A stretch of 64,000 nucleotides of DNA from Streptomyces nymphaeiformis (GTDB taxonomy: Bacteria; Actinomycetota; Actinomycetes; Streptomycetales; Streptomycetaceae). A model generated the notes under the pieces. The model was given only the letters and a program-made list of their open reading frames with translations, was not told the DNA's origin and did no database searches. Positions within the stretch are counted from its first letter, which is position 1, and each line of letters opens with the position of its first letter. The stretch covers positions 806,001-870,000 of the forward strand of contig NZ_JACHJY010000001.1 of NCBI RefSeq assembly GCF_014203895.1. Reading direction: 5' to 3'. The position numbers were made by a program, and so were the translations under genes. This document shows positions 18,007-27,389 of this stretch, in pieces.

Positions 18007-18078
18007 CCGACAGACGACCGACAGCCCCGCCGACATCGGCCGGCGGGGCTGTCGGTGGGGCTGTCGGTCGGCTGTCGA
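18007..18078. promoter_or_regulatory. Heptamer repeats upstream of the drrAB-like operon (possible SARP operator)
   Basis: CCGACAG occurs at 18007-18013 and 18018-18024 (11-bp step). The inverse, CTGTCGG, occurs at 18049-18055 and 18061-18067, with CTGTCGA at 18072-18078 (12- and 11-bp steps). SARP activators bind direct heptamers at 11-bp or 22-bp steps. The inner pair also forms the hairpin stem at 18018-18055, so part of this may be terminator sequence. Distance from the inner repeats to the ATPase start is 35-105 bases. Confidence 0.4.
18018..18055. terminator. Perfect 15-bp hairpin after the DUF2690 gene
   Basis: Arms 18018-18032 and 18041-18055 pair perfectly around an 8-base loop. It lies 39 bases past the stop of the reverse-strand secreted-protein gene and just upstream of the ABC operon, separating the two transcripts. 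Confidence 0.75.
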
Positions 18079-18093
18079 CGGAGGGGGGAGCCG

Positions 18094-18561
18094 TCAGTAG
18101 GCCGAGGTGTTGCTCCACAGGGAGTCGGCGGTGTTCGAGCTGTTGCTGGCCACGCCCTCGGCGAACGAGGTGTATCCGGCGTCGTTGAGCATCGGGGTGT
18201 AGCAGTAGTACTGGCCGACGGACGAGTCCCAGAGGACGCCGCTGATGCAGTGCCCGGAGTAGGTGTTGGTCTCCTGGCGGAAGGTCGACCCGTCCACGTG
18301 GGACCCGTCGGAGTAGACGCGGGCCCAGACGGTGCGGCAGGACGGGCTGTAGCGGAGCTGGACGGTGCCGATCCGGGGGCCGCCGTTCTGCTGGTACAGG
18401 CCGGTGGACTTGGCGGTGTAGGCGTCGGAGGCGCAGCTGGTGCCGGCCGGGTTCTGGAAGTCGTAGCCGCTTGCCTGGGCGCTGCCGGAGAATCCGGTGG
18501 CGAGCGCGATGCCGGCGGCGGCGGTGACGGCGGCGCGCTTGACGGTGGGGGAGAGGCGCAA
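18094..18561 (-). CDS. Secreted DUF2690-family protein
   Basis: 155 residues using a TTG start at 18561, chosen because a strong GGAGGA lies 4-9 bases upstream and the product then begins with a normal signal peptide (cleavage near SAQAS, about residue 30). A longer frame from an ATG at 18609 would read through the ribosome-binding site. The mature part has the DUF2690 pattern: Cys in GTSCASDAYTAKS, then IGTVQLRYSPSCRTVWARV, with four cysteines that could form two disulfides. A C-terminal YYCYTPMLNDAG segment is extra. Found in streptomycetes as secreted proteins of unknown role. Confidence 0.82.
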   Translation of the reverse strand: MRLSPTVKRAAVTAAAGIALATGFSGSAQASGYDFQNPAGTSCASDAYTAKSTGLYQQNGGPRIGTVQLRYSPSCRTVWARVYSDGSHVDGSTFRQETNTYSGHCISGVLWDSSVGQYYCYTPMLNDAGYTSFAEGVASNSSNTADSLWSNTSAY

Positions 18562-18705
18562 GATTTCCTCCGGTGGGGTGGGTGTGGTGTGCGGTGGTGA
18601 CCGTTCCACACGCCGGATCCGCCGGACAACGGCGTTCCCGTCCCCGTTCGTCCCGGGACGGGCACGGTACGGACGGGGGCGGACCGGGACGGCGCCCGGA
18701 CATGA

Positions 18706-18744
18706 CCGACAGCCCGCCGATGGGGGATGTCGGCGGGCTGTCGG
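18706..18744. terminator. Perfect 15-bp hairpin downstream of panB
   Basis: Arms 18706-18720 and 18730-18744 pair perfectly with a 9-base loop, 16 bases past the panB stop. Its outer bases (CCGACAG...CTGTCGG) are the same as in the hairpin at 18018-18055. Confidence 0.8.
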
Positions 18745-18759
18745 GTGGTGCCGCTGCGG

Positions 18760-19623
18760 CTAGTGGAAGGTGTGCTCCTCGGCGGGGAACGCCCCGCCGT
18801 TGACGTCCTCGGCGAAGGCGCGGGCGGCGTCGCCGAGCGTCTCGCGGAGGTTGGCGTACTGCTTGGTGAAGCGCGGCACCTTGCCGCCGGTCAGGCCGGC
18901 CATGTCGGTCCAGACGAGGACCTGCGCGTCGGTGCCGGCCCCGGCGCCGATGCCGATGGTCGGGATGTGCAGAGAGCGGGTGACCTCGGCGGCCAGCTCG
19001 GCCGGTACGAGCTCCAGGACGACGGCGAAGGCGCCCGCGTCCTGCGCCGCCTTGGCGTCGCTGAGCAGCCGGTGGGCGGCCTCGTCGGAGCGGCCCTGCA
19101 CCCGGTAGCCCATCGTGTTGACGGACTGCGGGGTGAGCCCCAGGTGGGACATGACGGGGATGCCGGCCTGGACGAGCAGCTCGGTCTGCGGCAGCGAGCG
19201 CTCGCCGCCCTCCAGCTTGATCGCGCCGACGCCCGCGTCCTTGACGAGCCGGGTGGCGTTGCGCAGGGCCTGGACGGGCCCTTCCTGGTACGAGCCGAAC
19301 GGGAGGTCGCCGACGACGAGGGCGCGCTTGGTGCCCCGGACGACGGCGGCGGACAGGAAGGTCATCTCGTCCATCGTGACGGGCACGGTGGTCTCGTAGC
19401 CGAGGTGACAGTTGCCCATCGAGTCGCCGACGAGGATCACCGGGATGCCGGCCTCGTCGAAGACCGACGCGGTCATCGCGTCGTAGGCGGTGAGCATGGG
19501 CCACTTCTCGCCGCGGACCTTGGCGGCGGCGATGTCGTGGACGGTGATGCGGCGCGTGCCCTTGCCGCCGTACAGCGTCTTGCCGCTGTCGGCGGGCGGT
19601 TTCTGGGCAGCCTGAAGCGTCAT
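18760..19623 (-). CDS. panB: 3-methyl-2-oxobutanoate hydroxymethyltransferase
   Basis: 287 residues, first committed step of pantothenate synthesis: adds a hydroxymethyl group from 5,10-methylene-THF to 2-oxoisovalerate. The TIM-barrel motifs are present: KWPMLTAYDAMTAS, LVGDSMGNCHLGYETTVPVT with the metal-binding Asp, AIKLEGGERS with the catalytic Glu region, and VMSHLGLTPQSVNTMGY. An N-terminal extension of about 20 residues is common in streptomycetes. Single gene; the downstream hairpin ends the transcript. No panC or panD gene is nearby. Confidence 0.95.
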   Translation of the reverse strand: MTLQAAQKPPADSGKTLYGGKGTRRITVHDIAAAKVRGEKWPMLTAYDAMTASVFDEAGIPVILVGDSMGNCHLGYETTVPVTMDEMTFLSAAVVRGTKRALVVGDLPFGSYQEGPVQALRNATRLVKDAGVGAIKLEGGERSLPQTELLVQAGIPVMSHLGLTPQSVNTMGYRVQGRSDEAAHRLLSDAKAAQDAGAFAVVLELVPAELAAEVTRSLHIPTIGIGAGAGTDAQVLVWTDMAGLTGGKVPRFTKQYANLRETLGDAARAFAEDVNGGAFPAEEHTFH

Positions 19624-19764
19624 GGTGAACGGCTCCTCTTGTCATCTCGAGGCGCCCTGTGGCGTCCCCGGACCACGTCCATGGTGGCACTTCGCCGGGC
19701 GGGCGGGGAAGTGGGCCGGAGTGGCGCTGTTCACACGGCGGCAGCGTAAAGACTTCTCCCTGTT

Positions 19765-19793
19765 TTTCGATACGAGACGGTCTCGTATCGAAA
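19765..19793. promoter_or_regulatory. Perfect 13-bp inverted repeat, probable TetR operator
   Basis: Arms 19765-19777 (TTTCGATACGAGA) and 19781-19793 are exact inverse complements around CGG. It is 20 bases upstream of the MFS start, overlapping where the -10/start region would be. The TetR gene just downstream of the MFS gene is the best candidate for its ligand-responsive repressor. Confidence 0.8.
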
Positions 19794-19812
19794 TTGCCCT
19801 AGGGTGGTGCTC

Positions 19813-21447
19813 ATGTCACAGCCGTCCACCGCACCCGCCGTGCCCGCCGGGCCCCGAGTCCCCGAGGCCGTCCACCGGCGTCGCTGGGCCGTCCTCGGCG
19901 TCCTCATGCTCAGCCTGCTGATCGTCGTCCTCGACAACTCCATCCTGAACGTCGCGGTCAAGACGATCGCCGCGCCCGCGCCCACCGGCATCGGAGCCAC
20001 CCAGAGCGAGCTGGAGTGGTCCATCAACTCCTACACGCTCGTCTTCGCCGGACTCCTCTTCACCTCGGGCCTCCTCGGCGACCGCCTCGGCCGCAAGAAG
20101 GTGCTCCTCTTCGGCATCACCGTCTTCGGCATCGGCTCCGCCCTCGCCGCGCTCTCCGGCTCCCCGGGCGAGCTCATCGCCTACCGGGCCGTCATGGGCC
20201 TCGGCGCCGCGTTCGTCATGCCCGCGACGCTCGCCGTCCTCATGAACGTCTTCGAGCGCGACGAGCAGCCCAAGGCCATCGGCATCTGGGCCGGCAGCGT
20301 CGGCCTCGCCATCGCGATCGGCCCCATCACCGGAGGCATCCTCCTCGAACACTTCTGGTGGGGATCGATCTTCCTCGTCAACGTGCCCGTGGTGATCCTC
20401 GCCCTCGCCCTGATGCTGTGGCTCGTGCCCGACTCCCGGGACCCGAACCCCGGCCGGGTCGACATACCCGGCGTGCTGCTCTCCGTCGTCGGACTCGTCC
20501 TCCTCGTGTACGGGATCATCCGCGGCGGCGAGCTGGCCAGCTTCACCGACGTCACCGTCCTCGCGCCCGTCCTCGGCGGCGTCGCGGTCCTCGCCGTCTT
20601 CGTCCTCCACGAGCGGCGCAGCGACCACCCGGCGATCGACATGTCGTACTTCAAGAAGCCCGCGTTCTCGGCGGCCGTCGCCGCGATCGCGCTCGTCTTC
20701 TTCGCCCTCATGGGCGTGACCTTCTTCTCCGCCTTCTACCTGCAGAGCGTCCGCGGCTACAGCGCGCTGGAGTCCGGACTGCTCATCCTGCCGCTCGCCG
20801 TCGCGCAGATGGTCTTCGCGCCCCGGGCCCGGCTCGTCGTCGAGCGCTTCGGCGCGCGGGCCGTCTGCACCGCCGGCATGGTGCTCGTCGCCCTCGGCCT
20901 CGCGGCCTTCGCCCTCTTCGACGCCACGACGCCGGTCTGGGCGCTGGAGGTCGTCTTCTTCCTCCAGGGCGCGGGCATGGCGCACATCATGCCGCCCGTC
21001 ACGGTCTCGATCATGCAGGCGCTGCCCCGCGAGAAGGCGGGCTCCGGCTCCGCCATCAACAACACCTTCCGGCAGGTCGGCGGCGCGCTGGGCGTCGCCG
21101 TCCTCGGCTCGGTGCTGTCCTCCACGTACCGCGGCGAGATCGAGGGCCACCTCGGCGGCGTCCCGGCGGCCCTGCGCGACACGGCGGGCGAGTCCATCGA
21201 GGCGACGCTCGCGATCGCGTCGAAACTCGGCCCGTCGGGCCAGGACCTCGTCGCCCCCGCGTACACGGCCTTCCTGGACGCGATGCACGTGACGGCCCTC
21301 GCCTCGGCGGCGATCGGCCTGGCGGGCGCGGTGGTGGTGGCGGTCTTCCTCCCGGGCCGCGGCGCGGATGCGCCCACGGCCCCGGGCCAGGCCCCGGTCC
21401 CGGGTCCGGCCACCGACCAGAGCCAGGCCCCGACCCCGGCCGGCTGA
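19813..21447 (+). CDS. MFS drug-efflux transporter (DHA2/EmrB-like, 14 helices)
   Basis: 544 residues from the ATG at 19813 (GTG codons at 19804 and 19807 are alternatives). Motif [13 protein letters not shown] in helix 1 and [16 protein letters not shown] in loop 2-3 are diagnostic, and [20 protein letters not shown] is the antiporter motif C region of DHA2 transporters. A Pro-rich C-terminal tail follows the last helix. Drug/proton antiport is the family role; the substrate is unknown. Preceded by a perfect operator palindrome and followed 130 bases later by a TetR gene on the same strand, a common self-regulated efflux pair. Confidence 0.92.
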   Translation: MSQPSTAPAVPAGPRVPEAVHRRRWAVLGVLMLSLLIVVLDNSILNVAVKTIAAPAPTGIGATQSELEWSINSYTLVFAGLLFTSGLLGDRLGRKKVLLFGITVFGIGSALAALSGSPGELIAYRAVMGLGAAFVMPATLAVLMNVFERDEQPKAIGIWAGSVGLAIAIGPITGGILLEHFWWGSIFLVNVPVVILALALMLWLVPDSRDPNPGRVDIPGVLLSVVGLVLLVYGIIRGGELASFTDVTVLAPVLGGVAVLAVFVLHERRSDHPAIDMSYFKKPAFSAAVAAIALVFFALMGVTFFSAFYLQSVRGYSALESGLLILPLAVAQMVFAPRARLVVERFGARAVCTAGMVLVALGLAAFALFDATTPVWALEVVFFLQGAGMAHIMPPVTVSIMQALPREKAGSGSAINNTFRQVGGALGVAVLGSVLSSTYRGEIEGHLGGVPAALRDTAGESIEATLAIASKLGPSGQDLVAPAYTAFLDAMHVTALASAAIGLAGAVVVAVFLPGRGADAPTAPGQAPVPGPATDQSQAPTPAG

Positions 21448-21577
21448 TCCCGGTCCCGGCGGGTCGGGCTCCAGGGCGGTTCCCCCGCCCCGCCCGTGTG
21501 GGCGATCGCCCACGACGGGGCGGGGGCGCGAGAGAATCAGGGGGCGACAGGCAGTACCCGGACGAGACGGAGCGCAC

Positions 21578-22219
21578 GTGTCCCTGCAAGGCGGGATCCC
21601 CGAACCCCACGACGACGGGTCCGCCCCGCCGGAGGCGGTCCGGCGGGGGCGGCCGCGGTCCGAGGCCGTGGAGCAGGCCATCTTCGACGCGGTCGGCGGG
21701 CTCCTGGAGGAGGGCGTCCCGCTCGCCGAGCTGTCCATCGAGCGGATCGCCCGCACCGCCGGCGTCGGCAAGGCCACCATCTACCGCCGCTGGCCCGGCA
21801 AGGAGGAGCTCTTCGTCGAGCTGCTCCGCTCCGTGGAGCCCCAGGACCCGGTGCTGACCGGCACCTCGGTCCGCGACGACCTCGTCATGCTCCTGGAGAT
21901 GCTGCGGCAGCGCGGCCTCGCCAAGCGGTCCTCCGCCCTGCTCCACAGCGTCTTCTCGCAGATGCAGGCCTATCCCAAGCTGTGGGACGCCTACCAGAAC
22001 ACCGTCATCGAACCCCGCCGCCGCATGGGCCTGGACACGGTGCGGCGCGGCATGGAGCTGGGGGAGATCCGCGACGACCTCGACGTCGAGTTCGTCAACG
22101 ACCTCTTCACCGGCCCCCTGCTGCTCCGTACCGTCATCCGCCCCGGCGCCACCCTGGAGCCCGACCTCGCCGAGCGCGTCGTCGACGCCGTCATGGAGGG
22201 CCTGCGGCCCCGCGGCTGA
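21578..22219 (+). CDS. TetR-family repressor, likely of the adjacent efflux gene
   Basis: 213 residues from a GTG with GACGGAG just upstream. The helix-turn-helix region IERIARTAGVGKATIYRRWPGKEEL (positions about 53-77) is typical of TetR; the C-terminal part fits a TetR_C domain with MLRQRGLAKRSSALLHSVFSQ. The lead is Pro/Gly-rich and basic (RRGRPRSEAVEQAI). Located downstream of the MFS gene; the 29-bp palindrome before the MFS gene is the presumed operator. Confidence 0.88.
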   Translation: MSLQGGIPEPHDDGSAPPEAVRRGRPRSEAVEQAIFDAVGGLLEEGVPLAELSIERIARTAGVGKATIYRRWPGKEELFVELLRSVEPQDPVLTGTSVRDDLVMLLEMLRQRGLAKRSSALLHSVFSQMQAYPKLWDAYQNTVIEPRRRMGLDTVRRGMELGEIRDDLDVEFVNDLFTGPLLLRTVIRPGATLEPDLAERVVDAVMEGLRPRG

Positions 22220-22405
22220 GACCCGGGGCTGAGACCGGCACGAATGTGCGCGTTCTGTCACAGCCTGCCCGCCCGCGCCACCTGCAGGAACCCGCCACGC
22301 ACCGGTGTCGTCCCTGGGTGAGTACGACGGACCCGTCATCGCCTAGTGTCGACGTCGGGGTCACGGAGCGGGACGGCACGGCAGCAAGGCAGTGAGGACA
22401 GTGCG

Positions 22406-23428
22406 ATGGCACGGGTGGACATGACGGATACCGAGCACGGCGGCGCGGGGAGCGGGCGCCCCCGGTCCCGGTTCCGGACCGCGCTCGACGGGCTCCGCCA
22501 CGACCGGGGGATCTGGCGCAGAGGCATCGTCCTCGCGGTGATCGCCGTCGCGCTGACGCTGCTCATGGTGTTCCACTCCGACATCCCCAACCGGATCGGC
22601 AACCTGGGCAGCCTCACCGAGACCTTCCTGCCCTGGCTCGGCCTGTTCGTGCCGCTGCTCCTGGTGCTCGCCCTGGTGCGCCGGTCCGCCACCGCGCTGA
22701 TCGCCCTGCTGCTGCCGGCCCTGGTGTGGCTCAACCTCTTCGGCGGCCTCGTCGCCGACAAGTCGGCCCCGGGCGGCGACCTGACCGTCGCCACGCACAA
22801 CGTGAACGCCGAGAACGCCGACCCCGAGGGCACGGCCCGTGCGCTCGCCGCCTCCGGCGCCGACGTGCTCGCCCTGGAGGAGCTGAAGGGCGACATGGTC
22901 CCGGTCTACGAGAAGGGCCTCGCCGAGGCCTACCCGCACCACTCCGTCCAGGGCACCGTCGGGCTCTGGAGCAAGCTGCCGCTGCGCGCCGCGCAGCCCG
23001 TCGACATCCGCCTGGGCTGGACCCGCGCCATGCGCGCCTCGGTCGTCACCCCGAAGGGCGAGGTGGCGGTGTACGTCGCCCACCTGCCGTCCGTACGGGT
23101 CAAGCTGAACGCCGGCTTCACCGCCAACCAGCGCGACACCAGCGCCAACGCGCTCGGCGAGGCCATCTCCAAGGACCGGCACGAGCGGATCGTCCTCCTC
23201 GGCGACCTCAACGGCACCATGAACGACCGCGCCCTGAACGCCGTCACCTCGCAGCTGCGCTCCACCCAGGGCGCGGCGGGCGACGGCTTCGGCTTCAGCT
23301 GGCCGGCCTCGTTCCCGATGGCCCGCATCGACCAGATCATGGTCAAGGGCGTGGAGCCGGTGTCCTCCTGGGCGCTGCCGCAGACGGCGAGCGACCATCT
23401 GCCGCTCGCCGCCCGGGTGACGCTCTGA
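22406..23428 (+). CDS. Membrane-anchored endonuclease/exonuclease/phosphatase-family protein
   Basis: 340 residues. Three membrane helices at the N-terminus (about 37-55, 70-90, 95-112) are followed by an extracytoplasmic EEP domain: THNVNAEN (metal-site Asn), LALEELKGD (Glu), VYVAHLPSV (His), LLGDLNGTMND (Asp-x-Asn) and the final SDHLPLAA (Asp-His). All key residues of the DNase I-like fold are present. Relatives hydrolyse phosphodiesters or phospholipid headgroups; the substrate here is not known. Separate transcript, with 186 bp between it and the TetR gene; converges on nadE, 12 bases apart. Confidence 0.88.
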   Translation: MARVDMTDTEHGGAGSGRPRSRFRTALDGLRHDRGIWRRGIVLAVIAVALTLLMVFHSDIPNRIGNLGSLTETFLPWLGLFVPLLLVLALVRRSATALIALLLPALVWLNLFGGLVADKSAPGGDLTVATHNVNAENADPEGTARALAASGADVLALEELKGDMVPVYEKGLAEAYPHHSVQGTVGLWSKLPLRAAQPVDIRLGWTRAMRASVVTPKGEVAVYVAHLPSVRVKLNAGFTANQRDTSANALGEAISKDRHERIVLLGDLNGTMNDRALNAVTSQLRSTQGAAGDGFGFSWPASFPMARIDQIMVKGVEPVSSWALPQTASDHLPLAARVTL

Positions 23429-23440
23429 CCTTCCCGGCGG

Positions 23441-25201
23441 TCAGCCGGCCGGCGCCTCCCGCCAGCGGTTCGTGATCGGCAGCCGCCGGTCCTTGCCGAA
23501 GCCCTTCGCCGAGATCTTGGTGCCCGGCGGGTACTGGCGCCGCTTGTACTCCGCCGTGTCCACCATCCGCAGCGTCCGCGTCACGAGCTCCTCGTCGAAC
23601 CCGGCCGCCACGATGGCGTCCCGGCCCTGGTCCTGGTCCACGTACAGCGCGAGGACCGCGTCGAGGACGTCGTAGTCCGGCAGCGAGTCCGTGTCGACCT
23701 GGCCCGGGCGCAGCTCGGCGCTGGGCGGCTTGGTGATCGAGGCCTCCGGGATCGGCGGGGTCTGGCCGCGCTCCTCGGCCGCCCGGTTGCGCCAGCGGGC
23801 GAGCCGGAACACGGTCGACTTGTAGACGTCCTTGATGGGCCCGAACGCGCCGACGGAGTCGCCGTACAGCGTCGAATAGCCCACCGCGAGCTCCGACTTG
23901 TTGCCGGGCGCGAGGACGATGTGCCCCTCCTGGTTGGAGAGCGCCATCAGCATCGTGCCGCGCAGCCGCGACTGGAGGTTCTCCTCGGCGAGGCCGGTGA
24001 GCCCGAGCGCGCCCATGTACGCGTCGAACATCGGCTCGATCGACACGGTGCGGAAGTGCAGCCCGGTGCGGCGGGCCAGTTCGGCGGCGTCGCCGCGCGA
24101 GTGGTCGGAGGAGTACTTCGAGGGCATCGACACCCCGTACACCTGGTCCGCGCCGAGCGCGTCGCAGGCGATCGCGGCGACGAGCGCCGAGTCGATGCCG
24201 CCGGAGAGCCCGACGAGCACCGAGCGGAAACCGTTCTTCGCGACGTACGCCCGCAGGCCGATCACGAGCGCCGAGTAGATCTCCTCGTCGTCGTCGAGCC
24301 GGTGCGCGTAACCGCCCGTCAGCTCCGGCTCGTACGCGGGCAGCGGCTCCTCCGACAGCACGACCCGGTCGATCCGCAGCCCGTCGTCGACCAGGCCCTC
24401 GGGCGCGTCCGCCGAGGCCGCCGGCAGCTCCAGGTCGAGGATCACGCTGCCCTCCACGAACTGCGGGGCGCGCGCGATCACTTCGCCGGCCGCGTCCACG
24501 ACGATCGAGTCGCCGTCGAAGACCAGCTCGTCCTGACCGCCCGTCATCGCCAGGTACGCGGTGACGCAGCCGGCCTCCTGGGCCCGCTTGCGGACCAGTT
24601 CGAGCCGGGTGTCGTCCTTGTTCCGCTCGTACGGCGAGGCGTTGACCGAGAGCAGCAGGCCCGCCCCGGCGCTGCGCGTCGCCGGGACCCTGCCGCCCTC
24701 CTGCCACAGGTCCTCGCAGATCGCCAGGGCCACGTCGACGCCGTGGACGCGGACGACCGGAAGGGTGTCGCCCTGCACGAAGTAGCGGTACTCGTCGAAG
24801 ACGCCGTAGTTCGGCAGGTGGTGCTTGGCGAAGCGCAGCACCACCTCGCCGCCGTGCAGCACGGCGGCGGCGTTCTCCGGCGAACCGGCCGGTCGGCCGA
24901 GCCGCGGCTCGGCCCGCTCGGAGCGGTCGAGGTAGCCGACGACGACCGGCAGCTCCCCGAACCCCTCGTCCGCGAGGCGCCGGGCGAGCCCGTACAGGGC
25001 CGTCCGGGACGCCTCGACGAAGGAGGAGCGCAGCGCGAGGTCCTCGACGGGATATCCGGTCAGCGCCATCTCGGGGAACGCGACGAGATGCGCGCCCTGC
25101 CCGGCGGCGTGCCGGGTCCAGTGCACGATCGCCTCGGCGTTCCCGGCGATGTCTCCGACGGTCGAGTCGATCTGATTCAGGGCGAGGCGTAGTTGAGGCA
25201 C
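23441..25201 (-). CDS. nadE: Glutamine-dependent NAD+ synthetase
   Basis: 586 residues. The N-terminal nitrilase-like glutaminase has the triad Glu44 (FPEMALTGYP), Lys126 (RFAKHHLPNYGVFDE) and Cys162 (ALAICEDLW). The C-terminal synthetase has the PP-loop SGGIDS (333-338) and later SELAVGYSTLYGDSVG and VFRLARWRNRAAEERG. It converts deamido-NAD to NAD using glutamine and ATP. Length and order are normal for the two-domain type. Divergent from an amino-acid antiporter gene across 103 bp. Confidence 0.96.
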   Translation of the reverse strand: MPQLRLALNQIDSTVGDIAGNAEAIVHWTRHAAGQGAHLVAFPEMALTGYPVEDLALRSSFVEASRTALYGLARRLADEGFGELPVVVGYLDRSERAEPRLGRPAGSPENAAAVLHGGEVVLRFAKHHLPNYGVFDEYRYFVQGDTLPVVRVHGVDVALAICEDLWQEGGRVPATRSAGAGLLLSVNASPYERNKDDTRLELVRKRAQEAGCVTAYLAMTGGQDELVFDGDSIVVDAAGEVIARAPQFVEGSVILDLELPAASADAPEGLVDDGLRIDRVVLSEEPLPAYEPELTGGYAHRLDDDEEIYSALVIGLRAYVAKNGFRSVLVGLSGGIDSALVAAIACDALGADQVYGVSMPSKYSSDHSRGDAAELARRTGLHFRTVSIEPMFDAYMGALGLTGLAEENLQSRLRGTMLMALSNQEGHIVLAPGNKSELAVGYSTLYGDSVGAFGPIKDVYKSTVFRLARWRNRAAEERGQTPPIPEASITKPPSAELRPGQVDTDSLPDYDVLDAVLALYVDQDQGRDAIVAAGFDEELVTRTLRMVDTAEYKRRQYPPGTKISAKGFGKDRRLPITNRWREAPAG

Positions 25202-25304
25202 CCGCCCAGTGTAATCGTCAGACCGACGCTATGTCCTGGGATACGGGGCACGCGTCACGCCCCGCCGACATGCGGGCCCGTCGGCCCCCGCTGATCATGG
25301 CCCC

Positions 25305-26783
25305 ATGACGACCACTGACGAACCGGCAGAGTCGGAACGGCCCGCCGCGACCGGCACGGCGGTCGCGCAGGACGACGGGACCAAGAGGCAGTTCATCTCG
25401 TGGCTGACGCTGGCCTTCATGACCACGGCGTCCGTCGCCTCCCTGCGCCCCGCGCCGACCATGGCCATCTACGGACTGGCCGCGATCTTCCTCTACCTCC
25501 TCCCCGCCATCGTCTTCCTCCTCCCCACCGCCCTCGTCGGCGCCGAACTCGCCTCCGGCTGGTCGGGCGGCATCTACCGCTGGGTGAGCGAGGCCCTCGG
25601 CAAGCCCCTCGGCTTCCTCGCCGTCTGGTGCCAGTTCGCCATGACCATCGCGTACTACCCGAGCCTGCTCGCCTACGTCGCCTCGACCTTCGCGTACGTC
25701 ATCGACCCCTCGCTCGCCGAGAACGGCCTCTACGTCGCGATCGTCATCGTCACCGTCTACTGGTCCGGCGTCTGGATCTCCTCGCGCGGCACCAAGGCCA
25801 TCGCCGGACTCTCCTCCTTCGGTCTCGTCGTCGGCACCCTCGTCCCCGGCGTGCTGCTCGTCGTCCTCGGCCTGGTCTTCCTCGGCCAGGGCAACCCCTC
25901 CGCCCAGCCCATGAGCGCCGACCACTGGCTCCCGCCCTGGACCGGCCTCGCGAGCCTGGTCCTCATCGTCAACAACTTCCTGTCCTACGCGGGCATGGAG
26001 ATGAACGGCGTCCACGTCTCCTCGCTGCGCGAGCCCAAGCGCGAGTACCCGAAGTCGATGTTCCTGGCGACCGGCCTCGTCCTGCTGATCTTCATCCTTC
26101 CGGCCCTCGCCATCGCCTGGGTCATGCCGTCCGACCAGCTCAGCCTCACCGCCGGCCTCATGCAGGCATTCCAGGCCTTCTTCGAGCACTTCTCCATCGG
26201 CTGGATGACCAGGGTCGTCGGCGTCATGCTGGTCTGCGCCGCCCTCGGCGGCATGCTCACCTGGCTCTCCGGACCCGCCAAGGGCCTCGTCCTGCTCTCC
26301 CGGCAGGAGGGCTACCTCCCGCCCGCCTTCCAGAAGTTCAACAAGGCCGGCTCCCCGACCAGCATCATGGTCGCCCAGGGCGTCGTCACCACCCTGATCG
26401 GCGTCCTCTACGCCTTCAGCGACAGCGTCTCCAGCTCGTACTGGATGTTCTCCGTCATCACGGTGCAGATCTACCTGATCGCGTACCTGCTGATGTTCGT
26501 CGCCGTCGTCAGGCTCCGCCGCACCCAGCCCGACGTGGAGCGCGGCTTCCGCGTCCCCGCCGTCACCTGGGTCGCCGTCGTCGGCTTCGTCGCCTCCGTC
26601 GCCGCGCTCGTCATCGGCTTCGTCCCGCCCGACCAGTTCGCCGGTCAGCCGCTCTGGCGCTACCTCCTGATCGTCGGCGGCGGCCTGCTGCTCCTCGGCA
26701 TCGCGATCCCGGCCGCGCTCCTCAAGTACCGCAAGCCCAGCTGGGTCCACCCCGACCACCGGGAACCCACGGCCGCGCCCTGA
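25305..26783 (+). CDS. APC-superfamily amino-acid transporter (GadC-like antiporter)
   Basis: 492 residues, about 12 membrane helices. Sequence features MTTASVASLRPAP in helix 1, FLLPTALVGAELASGW and NFLSYAGMEMNGVHVSSLREP are those of the glutamate:GABA antiporter (GadC/YjeM) branch of the APC superfamily. The substrate is not proven; the helix 1 SVASLR segment replaces typical GadC residues. A strong hairpin terminator follows. No gadB gene is seen nearby, so acid resistance is not implied. Confidence 0.85.
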   Translation: MTTTDEPAESERPAATGTAVAQDDGTKRQFISWLTLAFMTTASVASLRPAPTMAIYGLAAIFLYLLPAIVFLLPTALVGAELASGWSGGIYRWVSEALGKPLGFLAVWCQFAMTIAYYPSLLAYVASTFAYVIDPSLAENGLYVAIVIVTVYWSGVWISSRGTKAIAGLSSFGLVVGTLVPGVLLVVLGLVFLGQGNPSAQPMSADHWLPPWTGLASLVLIVNNFLSYAGMEMNGVHVSSLREPKREYPKSMFLATGLVLLIFILPALAIAWVMPSDQLSLTAGLMQAFQAFFEHFSIGWMTRVVGVMLVCAALGGMLTWLSGPAKGLVLLSRQEGYLPPAFQKFNKAGSPTSIMVAQGVVTTLIGVLYAFSDSVSSSYWMFSVITVQIYLIAYLLMFVAVVRLRRTQPDVERGFRVPAVTWVAVVGFVASVAALVIGFVPPDQFAGQPLWRYLLIVGGGLLLLGIAIPAALLKYRKPSWVHPDHREPTAAP

Positions 26784-26791
26784 CGCACGAG

Positions 26792-26823
26792 GGCCCGGCG
26801 GCCCCCTGCGGGGCCGCCGGGCC
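26792..26823. terminator. Strong bidirectional terminator
   Basis: A 14-bp perfect GC stem (26792-26805 with 26810-26823) with a CTGC loop, in the gap between the convergent transporter gene (ends 26783) and the CBS gene (ends 26846). Confidence 0.9.
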
Positions 26824-26845
26824 GCAGTGCGGAGGGTGAGGGGGG

Positions 26846-27265
26846 TCAGGAAGCGGCGTAGACGCTCTCGCAGAACGCCTTGAGCTGGTCGTCGGTGAGG
26901 TGCTGTGCCAGGTCGGCCTCGCTGATCATGCCGACGAGCCGCTTGTTCTCGATGACCGGCAGCCGCCGGATCTGGTGGCTCTGCATCTCCTCCAGGACGG
27001 CGCCCACGTCCGCGTTCGATTCGACCCAGCGCGGAGTGCCCTTCGCCATCTCGCCGCAGGTGATCTTCGACGGGTCGTGGCCCATGGCCACACAGCCGAC
27101 GACGATGTCACGGTCCGTGATGATGCCGGACAGGCGTTCGTTCTGGTCGGCGATGGGCAGTGCGCCCACGTTCAGGTCGCGCATCATCTGCGCGGCACGG
27201 TCGAGCGTCTCGTGTGCCGGGATCCACTGGGCCCCGGAATGCATGATGTCCTTCGCCGTGGTCAT
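26846..27265 (-). CDS. Two-CBS-domain protein
   Basis: 139 residues from the ATG at 27265. Two CBS repeats: residues about 8-60 (PIADQNERLSGIITDRDIVV) and about 75-125 (LPVIENKRLVGMISEADLAQ). CBS pairs bind adenine nucleotides and act as sensors, often associated with IMPDH-like or stress proteins. The frame extends upstream to 27334, but those codons look like leader sequence. No fused catalytic domain. It ends in a short acidic helix (TDDQLKAFCESVYAAS) with one Cys. Confidence 0.9.
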   Translation of the reverse strand: MTTAKDIMHSGAQWIPAHETLDRAAQMMRDLNVGALPIADQNERLSGIITDRDIVVGCVAMGHDPSKITCGEMAKGTPRWVESNADVGAVLEEMQSHQIRRLPVIENKRLVGMISEADLAQHLTDDQLKAFCESVYAAS

Positions 27266-27389
27266 GGGGTGCGTACCTTTCGTTCGAACGTGTCGTACGA
27301 ATCCCCGAGCCCACCCATTGTCGGCGGACGGCACGGCCCCCGCGACCGCAGCGGGTCACGGGGGCCGGGGCCGGTCACGGACGGGGGCG

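Noticed and set aside
18562..18609. Longer ATG start for the DUF2690 protein
   Set aside because: The added region contains the GGAGGA ribosome site in front of the TTG, and would spoil the signal peptide.
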